A DNA stretch of 64,000 nt from Prochlorococcus sp. AG-409-K04. GTDB taxonomy: Bacteria > Cyanobacteriota > Cyanobacteriia > PCC-6307 > Cyanobiaceae. The stretch is taken from positions 1 through 64,000 of the forward strand of contig QCKE01000001.1 in the NCBI GenBank assembly GCA_003215555.1, given 5' to 3'. The notes under the pieces are model-generated. The model did no database searches. It was not told where the DNA came from and worked only from the letters and a program-made list of their open reading frames with translations. A program made the translations under genes and the position numbers. Shown here in pieces: positions 1 to 10,480 of the stretch; position 1 is the stretch's first letter; each line of letters starts with the position of its first letter.

Positions 1-138
1 GATTTAGGAAAAGATCCTGACTTTGAAATTGGGAAATTTACATGTAATTGTTTTTTAAAAAAAGTTAGTGACAATAATAATCTTGATAAAGCACTTAAGG
101 TCTGCAAAGAAGAAGCCTCTCAAAAATTTATTTTTTAA
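1..138 (+). CDS. 3' end of a small cysteine-containing protein (partial)
   Basis: The reading frame is open from the first base and ends at a TAA at 136-138, giving 45 C-terminal residues. The start lies outside the window. The visible part has three cysteines (a CNC pair and a later VCKEEA) in a charged, helix-like tail, a pattern common in small exported cyanobacterial proteins. The ABC exporter starts 17 nt downstream on the same strand, so co-transcription is likely. I do not recognise the family, and no function is assigned. Confidence 0.55.
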   Translation, partial: DLGKDPDFEIGKFTCNCFLKKVSDNNNLDKALKVCKEEASQKFIF

Positions 139-155
139 ATCAAACCAACATATAA

Positions 156-1958
156 ATGAAGCATTTAAAAATCATTAACTCTATAAATATGAGAGAAAGT
201 TCTTTAGTAAGGCTTATACAAAACCAATCAAACAAAAAACTTCTCATAATATCTGCATCAATTTGTTCAATACTTAATAAACTTTTTGATCTTGCTCCTC
301 CTGTTCTTATTGGGATTTCTATTGATGTAGTCGTTCGAGAAAAATCATCATGGTTAGCCAACTTTGGGTTTGAGTCAGTACCTATTCAACTATTAATACT
401 TGCTATTTCATCATTCCTTATTTGGACGGCGGAATCAATCTTTGAATACCTATATGCTTTGCTTTGGAGAAATCTTGCACAAAGAACACAACACGATTTA
501 AGAATACAAGCCTACGATCACTTACAAAAACTTGAGCTTTCATTCTTTGAAAATGATAGTTCTGGAAGGCTTTTAGCCATACTAAATGATGATATAAATC
601 AATTAGAAAGGTTCTTAGATCAAGGAGCCAATCAATTACTACAACTCTTTGTGACAGTTATAATAGTCGGAAGTGCGATGGCCTTCTTAGCACCAGGAGT
701 AGCAATTTTTGCATTTCTACCAATTCCAATAATTCTATTAGGCTCAATAAAATTTCAAAAAAAATTAGCTCCCAAATATAGAGATGTAAGGGATAAAGCA
801 GGAAATCTAGCAGCACGTCTAAGTAACAATCTGGGTGGAATTTTAACAATCAAAAGTTTTGCAAGGGAGTCGTGGGAACTAGAGCGTCTACGAATTGATA
901 GTTCCTCATACCAAGAAAGCAACAGAAAAGCTATAAAACTTTCTGCTGCATTTATTCCATTAATTCGTTTTGCAATTTTATTTGCTTTTCTTGCAATTCT
1001 CATCATTGGAGGACTTAACACATGGGAAGGAAAACTAGAGGTTGGAATTTATAGTTTTCTTGTTTTTATAACCCAAAGATTACTTTGGCCATTAACAACT
1101 CTTGGGCACATTCTCGATGAATACCAAAGATCAATGGCTTCTACCAACAGAGTACTAGACCTAATTGATACACCTATAAAAATTGCAGGCGGCTATAAAA
1201 GGCTCAACCCTAAAGATGTGAAGGGAAATATAAATTTTGAAAATGTTTTTTTTAATTATAAAAACAGGAGTAATCTACTAACAAATTTTTCTCTAAAAAT
1301 AAAAGGTGGAACAACTATAGGTATTGTTGGGCCAACTGGATCTGGTAAAAGTAGTTTAGTAAAATTACTGCTTCGTCTATATGAGATAAGTTCCGGTCAG
1401 ATAACACTTGATGGCGTACCGATACATAAATTCAGATTGGCTGATTTACGTAAATCTATAGCTCTTGTTAGTCAAGATGTATATCTATTTCATGGAACAA
1501 TTGAAGAAAACATTGCCTATGGAAAAAGTAATGCTTCCCTAAAGGAGATCCAAAAAGCTGCTAATCTTTCTGAATCCTCTGAGTTTATAAACAAACTTCC
1601 ACAAGGGTTTCAAACTCTAGTAGGCGAACGAGGACAAAAGTTATCAGGTGGGCAATGTCAAAGAATTGCTTTAGCAAGAGCTATCCTTAAAGATGCACCA
1701 ATACTAATTCTTGACGAAGCAACAGCCTCTGTTGACAATGAAACCGAAGCAGCTATTCAAAGGTCACTAGAAAAGATCACATTTAATAGAACAACTTTAG
1801 TTATTGCTCATAGACTTAGTACTATCAAAAAAGCAGACAGAATAATTGTATTGAATGAAGGTTTTATTGTGGAATCAGGTAGTCACAATGAACTATTGGA
1901 AAGAAATAGTCTATACGCTAATTTATGGAGAGTTCAAGCTGGATCAAATAAAACCTAA
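156..1958 (+). CDS. ABC exporter, fused permease and ATPase (MdlB/MsbA type)
   Basis: This is a half-size ABC exporter of 600 aa that would work as a homodimer in the cytoplasmic membrane. Residues ~1-330 form the six-helix transmembrane domain and ~350-590 the nucleotide-binding domain. The Walker A motif GPTGSGKSS starts at G392, the signature LSGGQ is at 496-500, the Walker B DEA begins at D520, and the switch histidine lies in AHRLSTI. All catalytic motifs are intact. The family exports lipids, drugs or peptides, and the substrate cannot be read from the sequence. It sits 17 nt after the partial small gene and faces the PsbP-like gene tail to tail. Confidence 0.92.
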   Translation: MKHLKIINSINMRESSLVRLIQNQSNKKLLIISASICSILNKLFDLAPPVLIGISIDVVVREKSSWLANFGFESVPIQLLILAISSFLIWTAESIFEYLYALLWRNLAQRTQHDLRIQAYDHLQKLELSFFENDSSGRLLAILNDDINQLERFLDQGANQLLQLFVTVIIVGSAMAFLAPGVAIFAFLPIPIILLGSIKFQKKLAPKYRDVRDKAGNLAARLSNNLGGILTIKSFARESWELERLRIDSSSYQESNRKAIKLSAAFIPLIRFAILFAFLAILIIGGLNTWEGKLEVGIYSFLVFITQRLLWPLTTLGHILDEYQRSMASTNRVLDLIDTPIKIAGGYKRLNPKDVKGNINFENVFFNYKNRSNLLTNFSLKIKGGTTIGIVGPTGSGKSSLVKLLLRLYEISSGQITLDGVPIHKFRLADLRKSIALVSQDVYLFHGTIEENIAYGKSNASLKEIQKAANLSESSEFINKLPQGFQTLVGERGQKLSGGQCQRIALARAILKDAPILILDEATASVDNETEAAIQRSLEKITFNRTTLVIAHRLSTIKKADRIIVLNEGFIVESGSHNELLERNSLYANLWRVQAGSNKT

Positions 1959-1979
1959 TAGGTAAGAAAATGCAAGAAT

Positions 1980-2549
1980 TTATATAAACAGATTAAAAGA
2001 AGTAATCATTCTATGAAATAAATCCTCAACTTTCTGCCATCTAAGTTCGCTAGTTCCAGCTGCAAAAGTATATAAAGTTCCATGGTCTACTACAACAGTT
2101 GCAATTTCGTGCCTATTTTCATTCGGAAGATGAATCACGTACTCAATGTCATAAAAGGTTCTTTCTTCAACATCTCTAGCATTCGCCGAAATTAATTCAG
2201 CTTCTCTATCATCATAATTAAGTACATAAGAATTATTGATAAGTCTTTCGCCAACCTCTAATGGGGTCCCAATATTTTTCAACTCAATTTCACTTGAAAC
2301 ATCTGATTTTACAAGACTCAATGTTTCATCACTATTAATTAAATCATGGAAGACTACTTCCGGGCCATCTTTTAAGGCAACTCTAGTCCACCCTGTTGGG
2401 AAGAGAAATCCATAGGTACCATCTACGCTTTTAAAAGGCTCTAAACCTGCTGTAGGACTAGCACTACAAGCACTTAAGAAACAAATAAAAAATATCAATA
2501 CGAAAAAACGTATTGATGCTCTAACCAGGACTCGCATGGCATTCTGCAT
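1980..2549 (-). CDS. psbP: PsbP-like photosystem II lipoprotein (CyanoP)
   Basis: Cyanobacterial PsbP homologues are thylakoid-lumen lipoproteins associated with photosystem II assembly and the oxygen-evolving side. The N-terminus is a basic stretch, a hydrophobic core and a lipobox LSAC with the lipidated cysteine at C28. After that comes the PsbP fold, with the family opening FKSVDGTYGFLFPTGW. The total of 189 aa is typical. A second in-frame ATG at residue 5 (base 2537) could be the true start. The gene is divergent from recR with about 100 nt between them, which must hold both promoters. Confidence 0.85.
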   Translation of the reverse strand: MQNAMRVLVRASIRFFVLIFFICFLSACSASPTAGLEPFKSVDGTYGFLFPTGWTRVALKDGPEVVFHDLINSDETLSLVKSDVSSEIELKNIGTPLEVGERLINNSYVLNYDDREAELISANARDVEERTFYDIEYVIHLPNENRHEIATVVVDHGTLYTFAAGTSELRWQKVEDLFHRMITSFNLFI

Positions 2550-2652
2550 GAAGAACTATTTATATAAACAATTTACTTACTTTTATAAGGATTAGTAAAT
2601 CCCACTTTAAGTCAAAAAAATGTTTATTCTTGTGTATATCTGAGGAAAAACT

Positions 2653-3252
2653 CTGAGCAGCTTCACAAGGCCACTAGCTCAATTAATAGAGCAATTCGAA
2701 CAATTACCTGGAATCGGTCCTAGGACAGCTCAAAGGCTTGCATTGCATTTACTTAGGCAACCTGAAGAAAAAATTAAAACATTTTCCAATGTTTTAATTA
2801 ACGCACGACTTAATGTTGGTCATTGCAAAAAATGTTTTCATCTCACTGAAGGAACAGAGTGTGAAATTTGCCTCAATTCAAAAAGGAACAAATCTTTATT
2901 GTGCGTTGTAGCAGACTCAAGAGATTTAATTGCACTAGAAAGATCAAGAGAATACAAAGGTATTTATCACGTACTCGGGGGGCTAATCTCTCCTATGGAT
3001 GGAATTGGACCCGAATTATTGAACATATCTGCCTTAGTTCAGAGAGTTGTTAATGAAAACACATTGGAAGTAATACTTGCCCTTACTCCAAGTGTTGAAG
3101 GTGATACAACAAGTCTTTATCTTGCAGGACTCTTACGATCCTTCGTGAAAGTTACTAGAATTGCTTATGGTTTACCAGTTGGTAGCGAATTGGAATATGC
3201 TGATGATGTAACCTTAAGCAGAGCAATCGAAGGTAGGCAAGAGGTGCAATAA
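2653..3252 (+). CDS. recR: Recombination mediator RecR, probable CTG start
   Basis: RecR acts with RecF/RecO to load RecA at gaps. Conserved residues begin well before the first TTG codon (2743): the frame reads [19 protein letters not shown], then [15 protein letters not shown], which is the helix-hairpin-helix start of RecR. An in-frame TGA at 2641-2643 closes the frame upstream. Between that stop and the domain there is no ATG, GTG or TTG, only CTG at 2653, preceded by GAGG at 2642-2645 with a 7-nt spacer. This gives 199 aa, the usual RecR length. A Cys4 zinc finger (CKKC...CEIC) and a Toprim domain follow. lipA starts 15 nt downstream. Confidence 0.88.
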   Translation: MSSFTRPLAQLIEQFEQLPGIGPRTAQRLALHLLRQPEEKIKTFSNVLINARLNVGHCKKCFHLTEGTECEICLNSKRNKSLLCVVADSRDLIALERSREYKGIYHVLGGLISPMDGIGPELLNISALVQRVVNENTLEVILALTPSVEGDTTSLYLAGLLRSFVKVTRIAYGLPVGSELEYADDVTLSRAIEGRQEVQ

Positions 3253-3267
3253 CAATCAAATTCAAGA

Positions 3268-4188
3268 ATGCCTAAAGTCAACAAAAAAACTCAATTTAGC
3301 GATATTCGCCCTAGTCAAAGGCTCCCTGACTGGATCAAACCAACAATAGGTAAAGCTTCTCAATTAGAACAAGTTCAAAATCTTGTAAAAGATTATAAGT
3401 TGCACACAATCTGTGAAGAAGGACGTTGTCCTAATCGCGGCGAATGTTATGCCTCTGGTACAGCAACTTTTCTTTTAGGAGGATCAATTTGTACAAGAAG
3501 CTGTTCGTTCTGCCAAGTAGAAAAAGGCTTGGCACCAAATTCGATTGATCCTAATGAAGCAGAAAGAGTTGCCAATGTAGTAAAAAAACTAAATCTTAAA
3601 TATGTTGTTCTTACATCTGTTGCAAGAGATGATCTACAGGATCATGGGGCATCTCTTTTTACAAATACAATATTAGCTATAAGAAAAATTAATCCCTCAA
3701 CATTAATAGAAGTGCTTACACCTGATTTTTGGGGTGGAGTGCTTGACAAGCATAAAGCCATCAAACTCCAAAAAGAAAGACTAATAACTGTTTTAAATGC
3801 AAAACCTATATGCTTTAATCACAATATTGAAACAGTTGAGAGACTACAAAAACAAGTTCGTAGAGGAGCTACCTACAAAAGATCTCTTAACTTATTACAA
3901 GCTGCAAAAGAAATAGATAAAAATATTCCTACAAAGTCTGGTTTAATGCTTGGACTGGGAGAAGTTCTTGAAGAAGTCATTCAATCATTTAAAGACTTAA
4001 GGGCAGTTAATTGTGATCAAATTACAATCGGCCAATACCTACGTCCATCACTAGCACACATACCTGTAGAAAAATATTGGCATCCAAAAGAATTTGAATA
4101 TTTAGGAAAAGTCGCCAAGGATTTAGGCTTCAAGAAAGTCAACTCAGGTCCACTAGTAAGAAGCAGTTATCACGCTGAAAAGAGTTAA
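3268..4188 (+). CDS. lipA: Lipoyl synthase
   Basis: A radical SAM enzyme that inserts two sulfurs into octanoyl groups on lipoyl-dependent complexes such as pyruvate dehydrogenase and the glycine cleavage system. Both iron-sulfur sites are complete: the auxiliary cluster cysteines C49, C54, C60 ([12 protein letters not shown]) and the radical SAM triad C75, C79, C82 (CTRSCSFC). The C-terminal RSSYHAE motif supplies the serine ligand of the auxiliary cluster. The 306 aa are a normal length. It follows recR by 15 nt and faces the GNAT-like gene tail to tail with 5 nt between stops. Confidence 0.95.
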   Translation: MPKVNKKTQFSDIRPSQRLPDWIKPTIGKASQLEQVQNLVKDYKLHTICEEGRCPNRGECYASGTATFLLGGSICTRSCSFCQVEKGLAPNSIDPNEAERVANVVKKLNLKYVVLTSVARDDLQDHGASLFTNTILAIRKINPSTLIEVLTPDFWGGVLDKHKAIKLQKERLITVLNAKPICFNHNIETVERLQKQVRRGATYKRSLNLLQAAKEIDKNIPTKSGLMLGLGEVLEEVIQSFKDLRAVNCDQITIGQYLRPSLAHIPVEKYWHPKEFEYLGKVAKDLGFKKVNSGPLVRSSYHAEKS

Positions 4189-4193
4189 AAATT

Positions 4194-4709
4194 TCAACCT
4201 TGACCAAGAGTTTTTTCCCATTTTAAGCGACTAAGTTCATATACCTCAAAACAATCGGCAATCATGAGACTGCCTGAACCACCCCATACCATTCTATAAG
4301 GCAAATCCAAAATAGATGACCCAACATCTTTAACAATCGAAAAACCTCTTCTATGAAAATATCTTACTAGGGTCTTGTGTTGTTGCTCTTCATCATGAAT
4401 TGCTAGCAACCTTGCTTTCTTGCAAGGAGTTTCTTCAATCGCCCAAGACATTATTGCTGCCCAAATTAGATCACCAACTCCAATTGGAGCATCACTACTC
4501 ACTTGCATAGTATCAAGCTGCAATCCACTTGTATGAGAGTAAGCCCAGCCTTTCATCTCTCCTAATATTTTCACTTTATTAGAATCCACTTGTTTACCTA
4601 CAACTAGCCTAAATGCCCAAAGGGTCAGTGGGCGTCGTATCTGCATCCTCAAAAGCAAACCTGACTGAGAAGCTTGATTCTCCAACAAAGATAATGATTT
4701 AGAAGTCAT
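4194..4709 (-). CDS. Conserved hypothetical, GNAT-like fold suspected
   Basis: A protein of 171 aa with no signal peptide or membrane segment. The central part (KKARLLAIHDEEQQHKTLVR, then YFHRRGF) resembles the acetyl-CoA-binding loop and following helix of GNAT acetyltransferases, where a residue pair such as YFHRRGF is common near the C-terminus. I cannot see a canonical QxxGxG loop, so the catalytic role is uncertain. The start ATG overlaps the stop of trhO by 4 nt, so the two are translated together, as the last genes of the lysA-to-bioB run. Confidence 0.75.
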   Translation of the reverse strand: MTSKSLSLLENQASQSGLLLRMQIRRPLTLWAFRLVVGKQVDSNKVKILGEMKGWAYSHTSGLQLDTMQVSSDAPIGVGDLIWAAIMSWAIEETPCKKARLLAIHDEEQQHKTLVRYFHRRGFSIVKDVGSSILDLPYRMVWGGSGSLMIADCFEVYELSRLKWEKTLGQG

Positions 4710-5671
4710 GAGCTAGGCCAAATTGAATTACCTGGTAGACGTTTTTGAAGAGATTTAATATGCTTTTGTCTTTCTCTAAATCGTTCTCTATCATCATCAC
4801 TGAAAAGATCCTTACAGTGGTGACATTGAACACCTGGTATATAACTTGTCATCTGTCGTTCCTCTACAGAAAGAGGCATGCCACATGCAAAGCAAAGACG
4901 ATAAGCACCAGGCTTCAATGAATGATCCAAGGCAACTCTTTGATCAAAAACAAAACATTCTCCTTCCCATCTACTATTACTTTTAGGTACTTCAGCTAAA
5001 TATCTGAGGATACCTCCTCGTAGATGATAAACATCAGAGAACCCTTCTTGATTTAAGAAAGATGTTGCTTTCTCACAGCGAATACCACCAGTACAAAACA
5101 TAGCAATTCTTTTAGGCTTTGTTTCATTTACTAGTGATCGCAACTCTTTAGTTGCCCATTTTGGGAACTCTCTAAATTTTGTGGTATGAGGATTAATAGA
5201 CCCTCTGAATGTACCTGTTGAAATTTCATATTCATTACGAGTATCGATTAACAAAGTAGAGGGGTCATCGATAAAATCATTCCAATCCTTTGGTTCTACA
5301 TATTTACCAGCAGTTTTACAAGGATCAACATCAACTCTACCCATTGTTACTATTTCTTTTTTCTGCCTAGCCTTAAATCGTCTAAATGCTTGTCTAGATG
5401 TAGAGCTAAACTTGATTTCAAATGGGGTTTTAAGATTTAAAGAAAGTAATTTTCGATGAATCTCTAAAACGCCTTCAGTTTTACCACAAATGGTCCCATT
5501 GATTCCTTCCAATGCGATGAGGATAGTACCTCTTAACTCATATTTACTAGCTATATCATTCATTTCACCTATTAAAGGAGATATAACCTCTTCTTTAATA
5601 GGTGAAAAGCTATAAAAAGCCGCTACTTTAAATTTTTCCTCCTTGCAGACTACCTCGATTGCCTTATTCAT
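4706..5671 (-). CDS. trhO: tRNA uridine(34) hydroxylase TrhO, rhodanese family
   Basis: TrhO (YceA) hydroxylates U34 of tRNA in an oxygen-dependent way, the first step to 5-(carboxy)methoxyuridine. The protein has 321 aa. An N-terminal ferredoxin-like domain (residues ~15-110) is followed by a rhodanese domain with the catalytic loop [11 protein letters not shown], active-site C193. The C-terminus carries a CFACG...CHHC four-cysteine site of likely zinc-binding type. It overlaps bioB upstream by 8 nt and the GNAT-like gene downstream by 4 nt, so these are one transcript. Confidence 0.9.
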   Translation of the reverse strand: MNKAIEVVCKEEKFKVAAFYSFSPIKEEVISPLIGEMNDIASKYELRGTILIALEGINGTICGKTEGVLEIHRKLLSLNLKTPFEIKFSSTSRQAFRRFKARQKKEIVTMGRVDVDPCKTAGKYVEPKDWNDFIDDPSTLLIDTRNEYEISTGTFRGSINPHTTKFREFPKWATKELRSLVNETKPKRIAMFCTGGIRCEKATSFLNQEGFSDVYHLRGGILRYLAEVPKSNSRWEGECFVFDQRVALDHSLKPGAYRLCFACGMPLSVEERQMTSYIPGVQCHHCKDLFSDDDRERFRERQKHIKSLQKRLPGNSIWPSS

Positions 5672-6656
5672 TCCAATTAATAGTTACCCCAGCAGCAGTC
5701 AACAAATCCTTATCAGCCTGAACTGATGGATTGCTTGTTGTCAGCAACGAGTCACCATAAAAAATTGAATCTGCTCCCGCAAGCAAACACAAAATTTGCG
5801 CCTCTTTCCCTATTTGTTCGCGACCAGCGCTTAAACGTATTCGACTTTTTGGCATAAGGATCCTCGCAGAAGCAACCATTCTTACCATTTCCAAAGGATC
5901 TACCATTTGAAGATCTTGTAAAGGAGTACCTTCAACTGGAACCAAAGCATTAATAGGAACACTTTCTGGATGAGGATTCATTGTTGCAAGTACCCTTAAC
6001 AAAGAGGCTCTATCATCAACAGATTCCCCCATACCTATTATTCCCCCGGTACAAATAGTAATACCTGCACGTCTTACTCTTTCTAGAGTTTCCAACCGAT
6101 CTTGATAAGTTCTAGTAGTAATAATCTTGTCATAATACTCGGGGCTTGTATCTAAATTGTGGTTATAAGCATTTAACCCAGCATCAGCCAATCTAGAAGC
6201 TTGAACATCTGTAAGCATACCTCCAGTTACACAAGCTTCTAAACCAATCTTTTTAACACCTTTTACCATTTCAAGCATTGAATCAAAAGGCTTTCCATCT
6301 CGAATTTCACGCCAAGCCCAACCCATACAAAACCGATCAGCTCCAGCTTCCTTTGCTTCTCTTGCCTTTTTGAGTACACCATTTATATCAAAATCTGTGT
6401 AATCAGAAACATCACTAGAATTAAACATTGACTGAGAGCAGTATGAACAATCCTCTTCACATCCCCCTGTTTTAACACTTAAAAGAGAAGCCAATTGAAC
6501 TTTATAATTAGGATTGTGTACCCTATGAACTTGTTGAGCTTGCCATAAAAGTTGTATGAGTGGTTTTTGAAGAATTTGCTTTATCTCAATCAAACTCCAG
6601 TCATACCTAATTAGAGAATCATTTAATACAAAAGATTCCGTCTTAAGAGATGCCAT
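5664..6656 (-). CDS. bioB: Biotin synthase
   Basis: A radical SAM enzyme that converts dethiobiotin to biotin. The radical SAM triad is C66, C70, C73 ([11 protein letters not shown]), and the conserved [14 protein letters not shown] and [12 protein letters not shown] segments follow, with the arginine of the [2Fe-2S] site in the RIRLSAGR segment. The 330 aa are typical. The ATG sits 8 nt downstream of the uppS stop, and the stop overlaps trhO by 8 nt. No other biotin gene is in this window. Confidence 0.95.
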   Translation of the reverse strand: MASLKTESFVLNDSLIRYDWSLIEIKQILQKPLIQLLWQAQQVHRVHNPNYKVQLASLLSVKTGGCEEDCSYCSQSMFNSSDVSDYTDFDINGVLKKAREAKEAGADRFCMGWAWREIRDGKPFDSMLEMVKGVKKIGLEACVTGGMLTDVQASRLADAGLNAYNHNLDTSPEYYDKIITTRTYQDRLETLERVRRAGITICTGGIIGMGESVDDRASLLRVLATMNPHPESVPINALVPVEGTPLQDLQMVDPLEMVRMVASARILMPKSRIRLSAGREQIGKEAQILCLLAGADSIFYGDSLLTTSNPSVQADKDLLTAAGVTINWNE

Positions 6657-6664
6657 AGTTAAAA

Positions 6665-7459
6665 TTAAATTTGTTGGGATGAAATTTGATCCACGCCTCC
6701 AAAACGTCTTGTTCTCGATTGATAATCAATAAGTGCTTTGATCAAAGAATTTTCATTAAAGTCTGGCCATAGAACATCAGTTATATGTATTTCTGCATAA
6801 GCCAATTGCCAGAGTAGAAAATTACTAATCCTTTGTTCACCACTTGTTCGAATCAATAAATCAGGATCAACAAAGTTTGAAGTTAATAATTCTTTTTCAA
6901 AGACATTCTCATCAATTAAAGCAGGATCTAATTCACCTTTTACAGCTCTTTTCGCTAATTTTTGAGCAGCTATAACTAATTCTCGTCTACCTCCATAATT
7001 AGTACAAACATTGAAACAAATACCCTTATTATCCTTGGTCAAATTAATAGCCTCTTTAATTAAACCTTGCAAGCGCTTTGGCAACTGATCTAAATCACCC
7101 AAAAAATTAATACATACACCTTCGACATTAAGGAATTCGATCTCTTTCTTTAGAACACTCTCAAATAGCTTCATTAAGAAATTAACCTCTTCTTTTGGCC
7201 TAGACCAATTTTCTGTTGAAAAAGCATATACAGTTAAAACTTTTATTTTCCAATTACTGCAAAACCGAAGGGTTTTCTTTAGAGAATCAACTCCTGCTCT
7301 ATGTCCCATTGCTCTAGGTAGTTTCTTCAACCTTGCCCAACGACCATTGCCATCCATGATTATGGCGATATGTTCTGGCATTTTTTCTGGATCTAATGAT
7401 TCTGGCAAAGATGTTTTACGAGGTTCATTAGTAGTTCCAACAAAAAAAGGGCTTGTCAT
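6665..7459 (-). CDS. uppS: Isoprenyl transferase (undecaprenyl diphosphate synthase family)
   Basis: A cis-prenyltransferase that makes the polyprenyl diphosphate carrier for peptidoglycan and other envelope glycans. The catalytic aspartate D36 lies in [11 protein letters not shown]. The conserved [11 protein letters not shown] and the C-terminal [20 protein letters not shown] segments are intact. The 264 aa are normal. It lies between cdaA (17 nt upstream) and bioB (8 nt downstream). This lysA-cdaA-uppS order places a lipid carrier gene beside diaminopimelate decarboxylase, both of use to the cell wall. Confidence 0.93.
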   Translation of the reverse strand: MTSPFFVGTTNEPRKTSLPESLDPEKMPEHIAIIMDGNGRWARLKKLPRAMGHRAGVDSLKKTLRFCSNWKIKVLTVYAFSTENWSRPKEEVNFLMKLFESVLKKEIEFLNVEGVCINFLGDLDQLPKRLQGLIKEAINLTKDNKGICFNVCTNYGGRRELVIAAQKLAKRAVKGELDPALIDENVFEKELLTSNFVDPDLLIRTSGEQRISNFLLWQLAYAEIHITDVLWPDFNENSLIKALIDYQSRTRRFGGVDQISSQQI

Positions 7460-7476
7460 CTTGGGTAATATATTAG

Positions 7477-8367
7477 TTATTTTTGCTTAGAAGATAAATC
7501 TGTTGGAATTTTTGAAGCTGTATCTTCAAGACTATAAGATAACGAATTATTTTTCGAATTATCGGCTTGAGGTGTCTTTGCAACGATTGTCCCAGTTGAA
7601 GTGTCCATAAAATCTTTAAGCAAGTCTAATAATCTGCTACTAGTAATAGGCCTTTCAAGGCGACCTTGACTAGATAAAGAAAGAGTACCGGTTTCCTCTG
7701 ATACAACTACACATATACATCGGTCGAATCTTTCTGTGATTCCTAGAGCTGCAAGATGCCTAGTTCCATAGCGACTTATACCTTGTCTTGAGAGAGGCAA
7801 TATCACTCCAGCAGAAACAATTCTATTTCCTTTAAGCAAAACCGCACCATCATGAAGAGGGGTATCCGATGCAAAAAGATTTAACAATAATTCAGCTGAA
7901 AATTTTGCATCAATAGGAACACCAGCATAAAGGAAATCCTCAGGTCTTAAATCACTTCCCATATCTAAAACAATAAGCGCGCCTCTTCTTTTTTGAGATA
8001 ATCTTCCTGCTGCCTCTGCTAATTGAGTGACTGTATTATTGTTTGCTTGAAATTCCTTTTGAGTATTGCCCAATAAAACAGCTAATCTGCCAGTTCCCAA
8101 CAATTCCATTAATCTTCTTAATTCACCTTGCCATAAGATTGCTAATGAAAGAGAGCAAGCCAAAACCAGTGCATCTACCAATTTTGAAGTAATAGGTAAG
8201 CTTGCAAAGCGTTGAACAAACCACGCAAGTGATACAAGAAATAAATATCCCCTAAGAAGCCAAAGAGTCCTAGCTTCTTTTACTCTGGAAAAAAGCAAGA
8301 CTCCTAATGCTGAAGCGAAGAGAAGATCCAGCAAAAAGCCAAAATTTGTTATCCACAAAAATTTCAA
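7477..8367 (-). CDS. cdaA: Diadenylate cyclase CdaA (c-di-AMP synthase), membrane-bound
   Basis: It makes cyclic di-AMP from two ATP. Three hydrophobic segments fill residues ~8-80, followed by a DAC domain. The catalytic DGA is at 173-175 (PLHDGAVLL) and the second motif reads GTRHLAALG at 201-209. The third residue of the classical RHR is leucine here, which to my knowledge is the usual cyanobacterial form and not damage. Start is TTG at 8367. The tail beyond residue ~255 is low-complexity and polar. It lies 28 nt after lysA and 17 nt before uppS. Confidence 0.9.
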   Translation of the reverse strand: MKFLWITNFGFLLDLLFASALGVLLFSRVKEARTLWLLRGYLFLVSLAWFVQRFASLPITSKLVDALVLACSLSLAILWQGELRRLMELLGTGRLAVLLGNTQKEFQANNNTVTQLAEAAGRLSQKRRGALIVLDMGSDLRPEDFLYAGVPIDAKFSAELLLNLFASDTPLHDGAVLLKGNRIVSAGVILPLSRQGISRYGTRHLAALGITERFDRCICVVVSEETGTLSLSSQGRLERPITSSRLLDLLKDFMDTSTGTIVAKTPQADNSKNNSLSYSLEDTASKIPTDLSSKQK

Positions 8368-8395
8368 TATTTATACCCAACCATTAATAATTTAA

Positions 8396-9763
8396 CTAAC
8401 CTTTTGCAATAAAGCGATCAGGAACAATATCATTTCGCAATAGATCTTCAGGTAATTCTCTTCTTTGTATTAATTCCGACTCACCATTATTGACAATTAC
8501 AGCTGCAGGCTTCGGAATTCTATTGTAATTAGAACTCATGGAAAAATTATATGCACCTGTAGAAAAAACACCTAGGAACTCATCTTTAAAACTCATCGGC
8601 AAAGGAAATTCGTTTAACAACACATCTCCTGATTCACAATGCTTTCCAGCGATAGTAACAATTTCTTCTTTATCAGCTAAAGGTCTATCCACAAGACAAG
8701 CTGAATATTTAGATTGATAAGTAATAGGTCTTGGGTTATCACTCATTCCACCGTCAATAGATATATATGTTTTGATATTAGATATTTCTTTTCTTGATCC
8801 AATTTGATAAATAGTCACACCTGCAGGGCCAATAATTGATCTGCCAGGTTCACACATTAATAGTGGTAATTCCAAAGATCTACTTCTACATGACTTGACA
8901 ACAGATTCTGACACGACCTTGACCCATTGAGATATTGAAGGGGGGTCATCTGAAGATATATATCTTATTCCAAGTCCACCACCAACATTCAACATTTGAA
9001 TAGAGTGGCCTAGTTTCCGTCCTATTTGCAGTGCTTCTGCCATTACATCAGCTAAATCTTTATGTGGATCAACTTCAAATATTTGCGATCCTATATGTGC
9101 ATGTAAACCTATTAATCTTCCCCATCTAATACCTTTAAGCTGATTAAAAACACTCTCAAGCTCATCTAAATTAAAACCAAATTTACTATCTATATGACCT
9201 GTTTTTATATATTCATGTGTATGACATTCAATACCTGGGGTAAACCTAAGCATAAGCCTTGCCTTCTTCTGATGTAATGATGTTATTTTTTTCAATAAAT
9301 CAATATCATTCTGGTTGTCCAAAACTATTATTACATCGTTTTCATAAGCCAAATACAATTCATCTAGAGATTTATTATTACCATGAAAAACAATTTTTTC
9401 TTTAGGAACTCCTCCTCTTAAAGCTGTAATCAACTCCCCTTCAGATACTACATCTATGCCCATTCCTTCAGAGGCTACAATATTGCTTATCACTAAAGAG
9501 CTATTAGCCTTTGATGCATATACCGCAAGTGATTCACCTGGATAATTATCGTTTAATGATTTTGTGTACTCTCTACATGCGTTCCTAATTGTCAATTCAT
9601 CCAAGACATAAAGTGGGGTTCCATATATCTCAGCAAGTTTTGCTAGCCTACATCCACCAACAAGTAATCTTTCCTTTGAGTCAAGCTCAGTTGTTATCGG
9701 AGCAAAATTCCTATTAGGACTTGCTTTATCTTGATTTTTCTCAAAAGGTCTGAAAGTTGGCAT
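8396..9763 (-). CDS. lysA: Diaminopimelate decarboxylase
   Basis: The last step of lysine synthesis: meso-diaminopimelate to L-lysine. It is a PLP enzyme of the alanine racemase fold III type. The PLP lysine is K85 in VYASKANSSL, the phosphate-binding glycine loop is GGGLGIRY, and CEPGRSIIGPAG and the FSTGAYNFSMSSNYN segment form the rest of the active site at the dimer interface. The 455 aa include ~30 N-terminal residues of poor conservation. It is the first gene of the minus-strand run and is divergent from the rimI-like gene, with 74 nt between starts. Confidence 0.95.
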   Translation of the reverse strand: MPTFRPFEKNQDKASPNRNFAPITTELDSKERLLVGGCRLAKLAEIYGTPLYVLDELTIRNACREYTKSLNDNYPGESLAVYASKANSSLVISNIVASEGMGIDVVSEGELITALRGGVPKEKIVFHGNNKSLDELYLAYENDVIIVLDNQNDIDLLKKITSLHQKKARLMLRFTPGIECHTHEYIKTGHIDSKFGFNLDELESVFNQLKGIRWGRLIGLHAHIGSQIFEVDPHKDLADVMAEALQIGRKLGHSIQMLNVGGGLGIRYISSDDPPSISQWVKVVSESVVKSCRSRSLELPLLMCEPGRSIIGPAGVTIYQIGSRKEISNIKTYISIDGGMSDNPRPITYQSKYSACLVDRPLADKEEIVTIAGKHCESGDVLLNEFPLPMSFKDEFLGVFSTGAYNFSMSSNYNRIPKPAAVIVNNGESELIQRRELPEDLLRNDIVPDRFIAKG

Positions 9764-9837
9764 AACTAAATCAATTCCTAATTACTTTAAAACTTTTCTT
9801 TTCACTAATTAAAGTTAATCTCGTCTTCCCTACAAAA

Positions 9838-10329
9838 ATGTATCAAGACAAGCTAATTGTCAAAACAAATATTAAAAGACTAGGTTCAAATGATATCAAT
9901 AGTTGTCTTCAATTAGATCTAATTACTTTTAATGGCATTTGGAATAGAAAACATTGGGAAAGAGAGCTTTCAGACCCTGCAAGAATATGTATTGGGTTAT
10001 TTATAAAAAAAGAGTTAATAGGTTTCTCCTGTGGATGGAAAGTATTAAATGAAATAAATCTTACTCTTATTGCAATTCACCCCTCATATCAAAGAAAAGG
10101 TTTAGGGAAGCAAATACTTTTATACTTTATAGACCATGCCAAGGAACAAAAAGCTAACTCAATAACTCTAGAGATAAAAGAGAGCAATTATCCCGCAAAG
10201 GAACTTTATAAAAATTTTGGTTTTAAAGAAATTGCCTATAGGCCTAAGCTATATCGAGATGGAAGTAATGCCATTATCTATAAACTATCTCTCTCAGACA
10301 CTAAGAAAAAAGTCAAAGAACCAATCTAA
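9838..10329 (+). CDS. rimI: GNAT acetyltransferase, RimI-like
   Basis: A single-domain N-acetyltransferase of 163 aa, likely to acetylate the N-terminus of ribosomal protein S18 or other proteins. The acetyl-CoA loop QRKGLGKQ is followed by the conserved ANSITLEIKESNYPAKELYK (residue-level pattern of RimI, with N and Y lining the site) and the NFGFKEIA motif. The ATG lies in a 74-nt divergent promoter region shared with lysA. clpC follows after about 150 nt. The exact substrate is not shown by the sequence. Confidence 0.82.
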   Translation: MYQDKLIVKTNIKRLGSNDINSCLQLDLITFNGIWNRKHWERELSDPARICIGLFIKKELIGFSCGWKVLNEINLTLIAIHPSYQRKGLGKQILLYFIDHAKEQKANSITLEIKESNYPAKELYKNFGFKEIAYRPKLYRDGSNAIIYKLSLSDTKKKVKEPI

Positions 10330-10480
10330 AGAAGAAAATTTTTCCTGCTCACAAGTTCATTTTCTAAGAATTACCCAAATATTTCAGCAAAAATTACGGT
10401 TTATACGAAAACTAAACACCAACACATTCTCATCTTAATCCTGATAAATTAGGAAGATATACAATCTTGGCCTAGACCAT

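Noticed and set aside
7477-8367. CdaA could look damaged because the RHR motif reads RHL
   Set aside because: The DGA motif and surrounding domain are intact, and leucine at this position is, to my knowledge, common in cyanobacterial CdaA.
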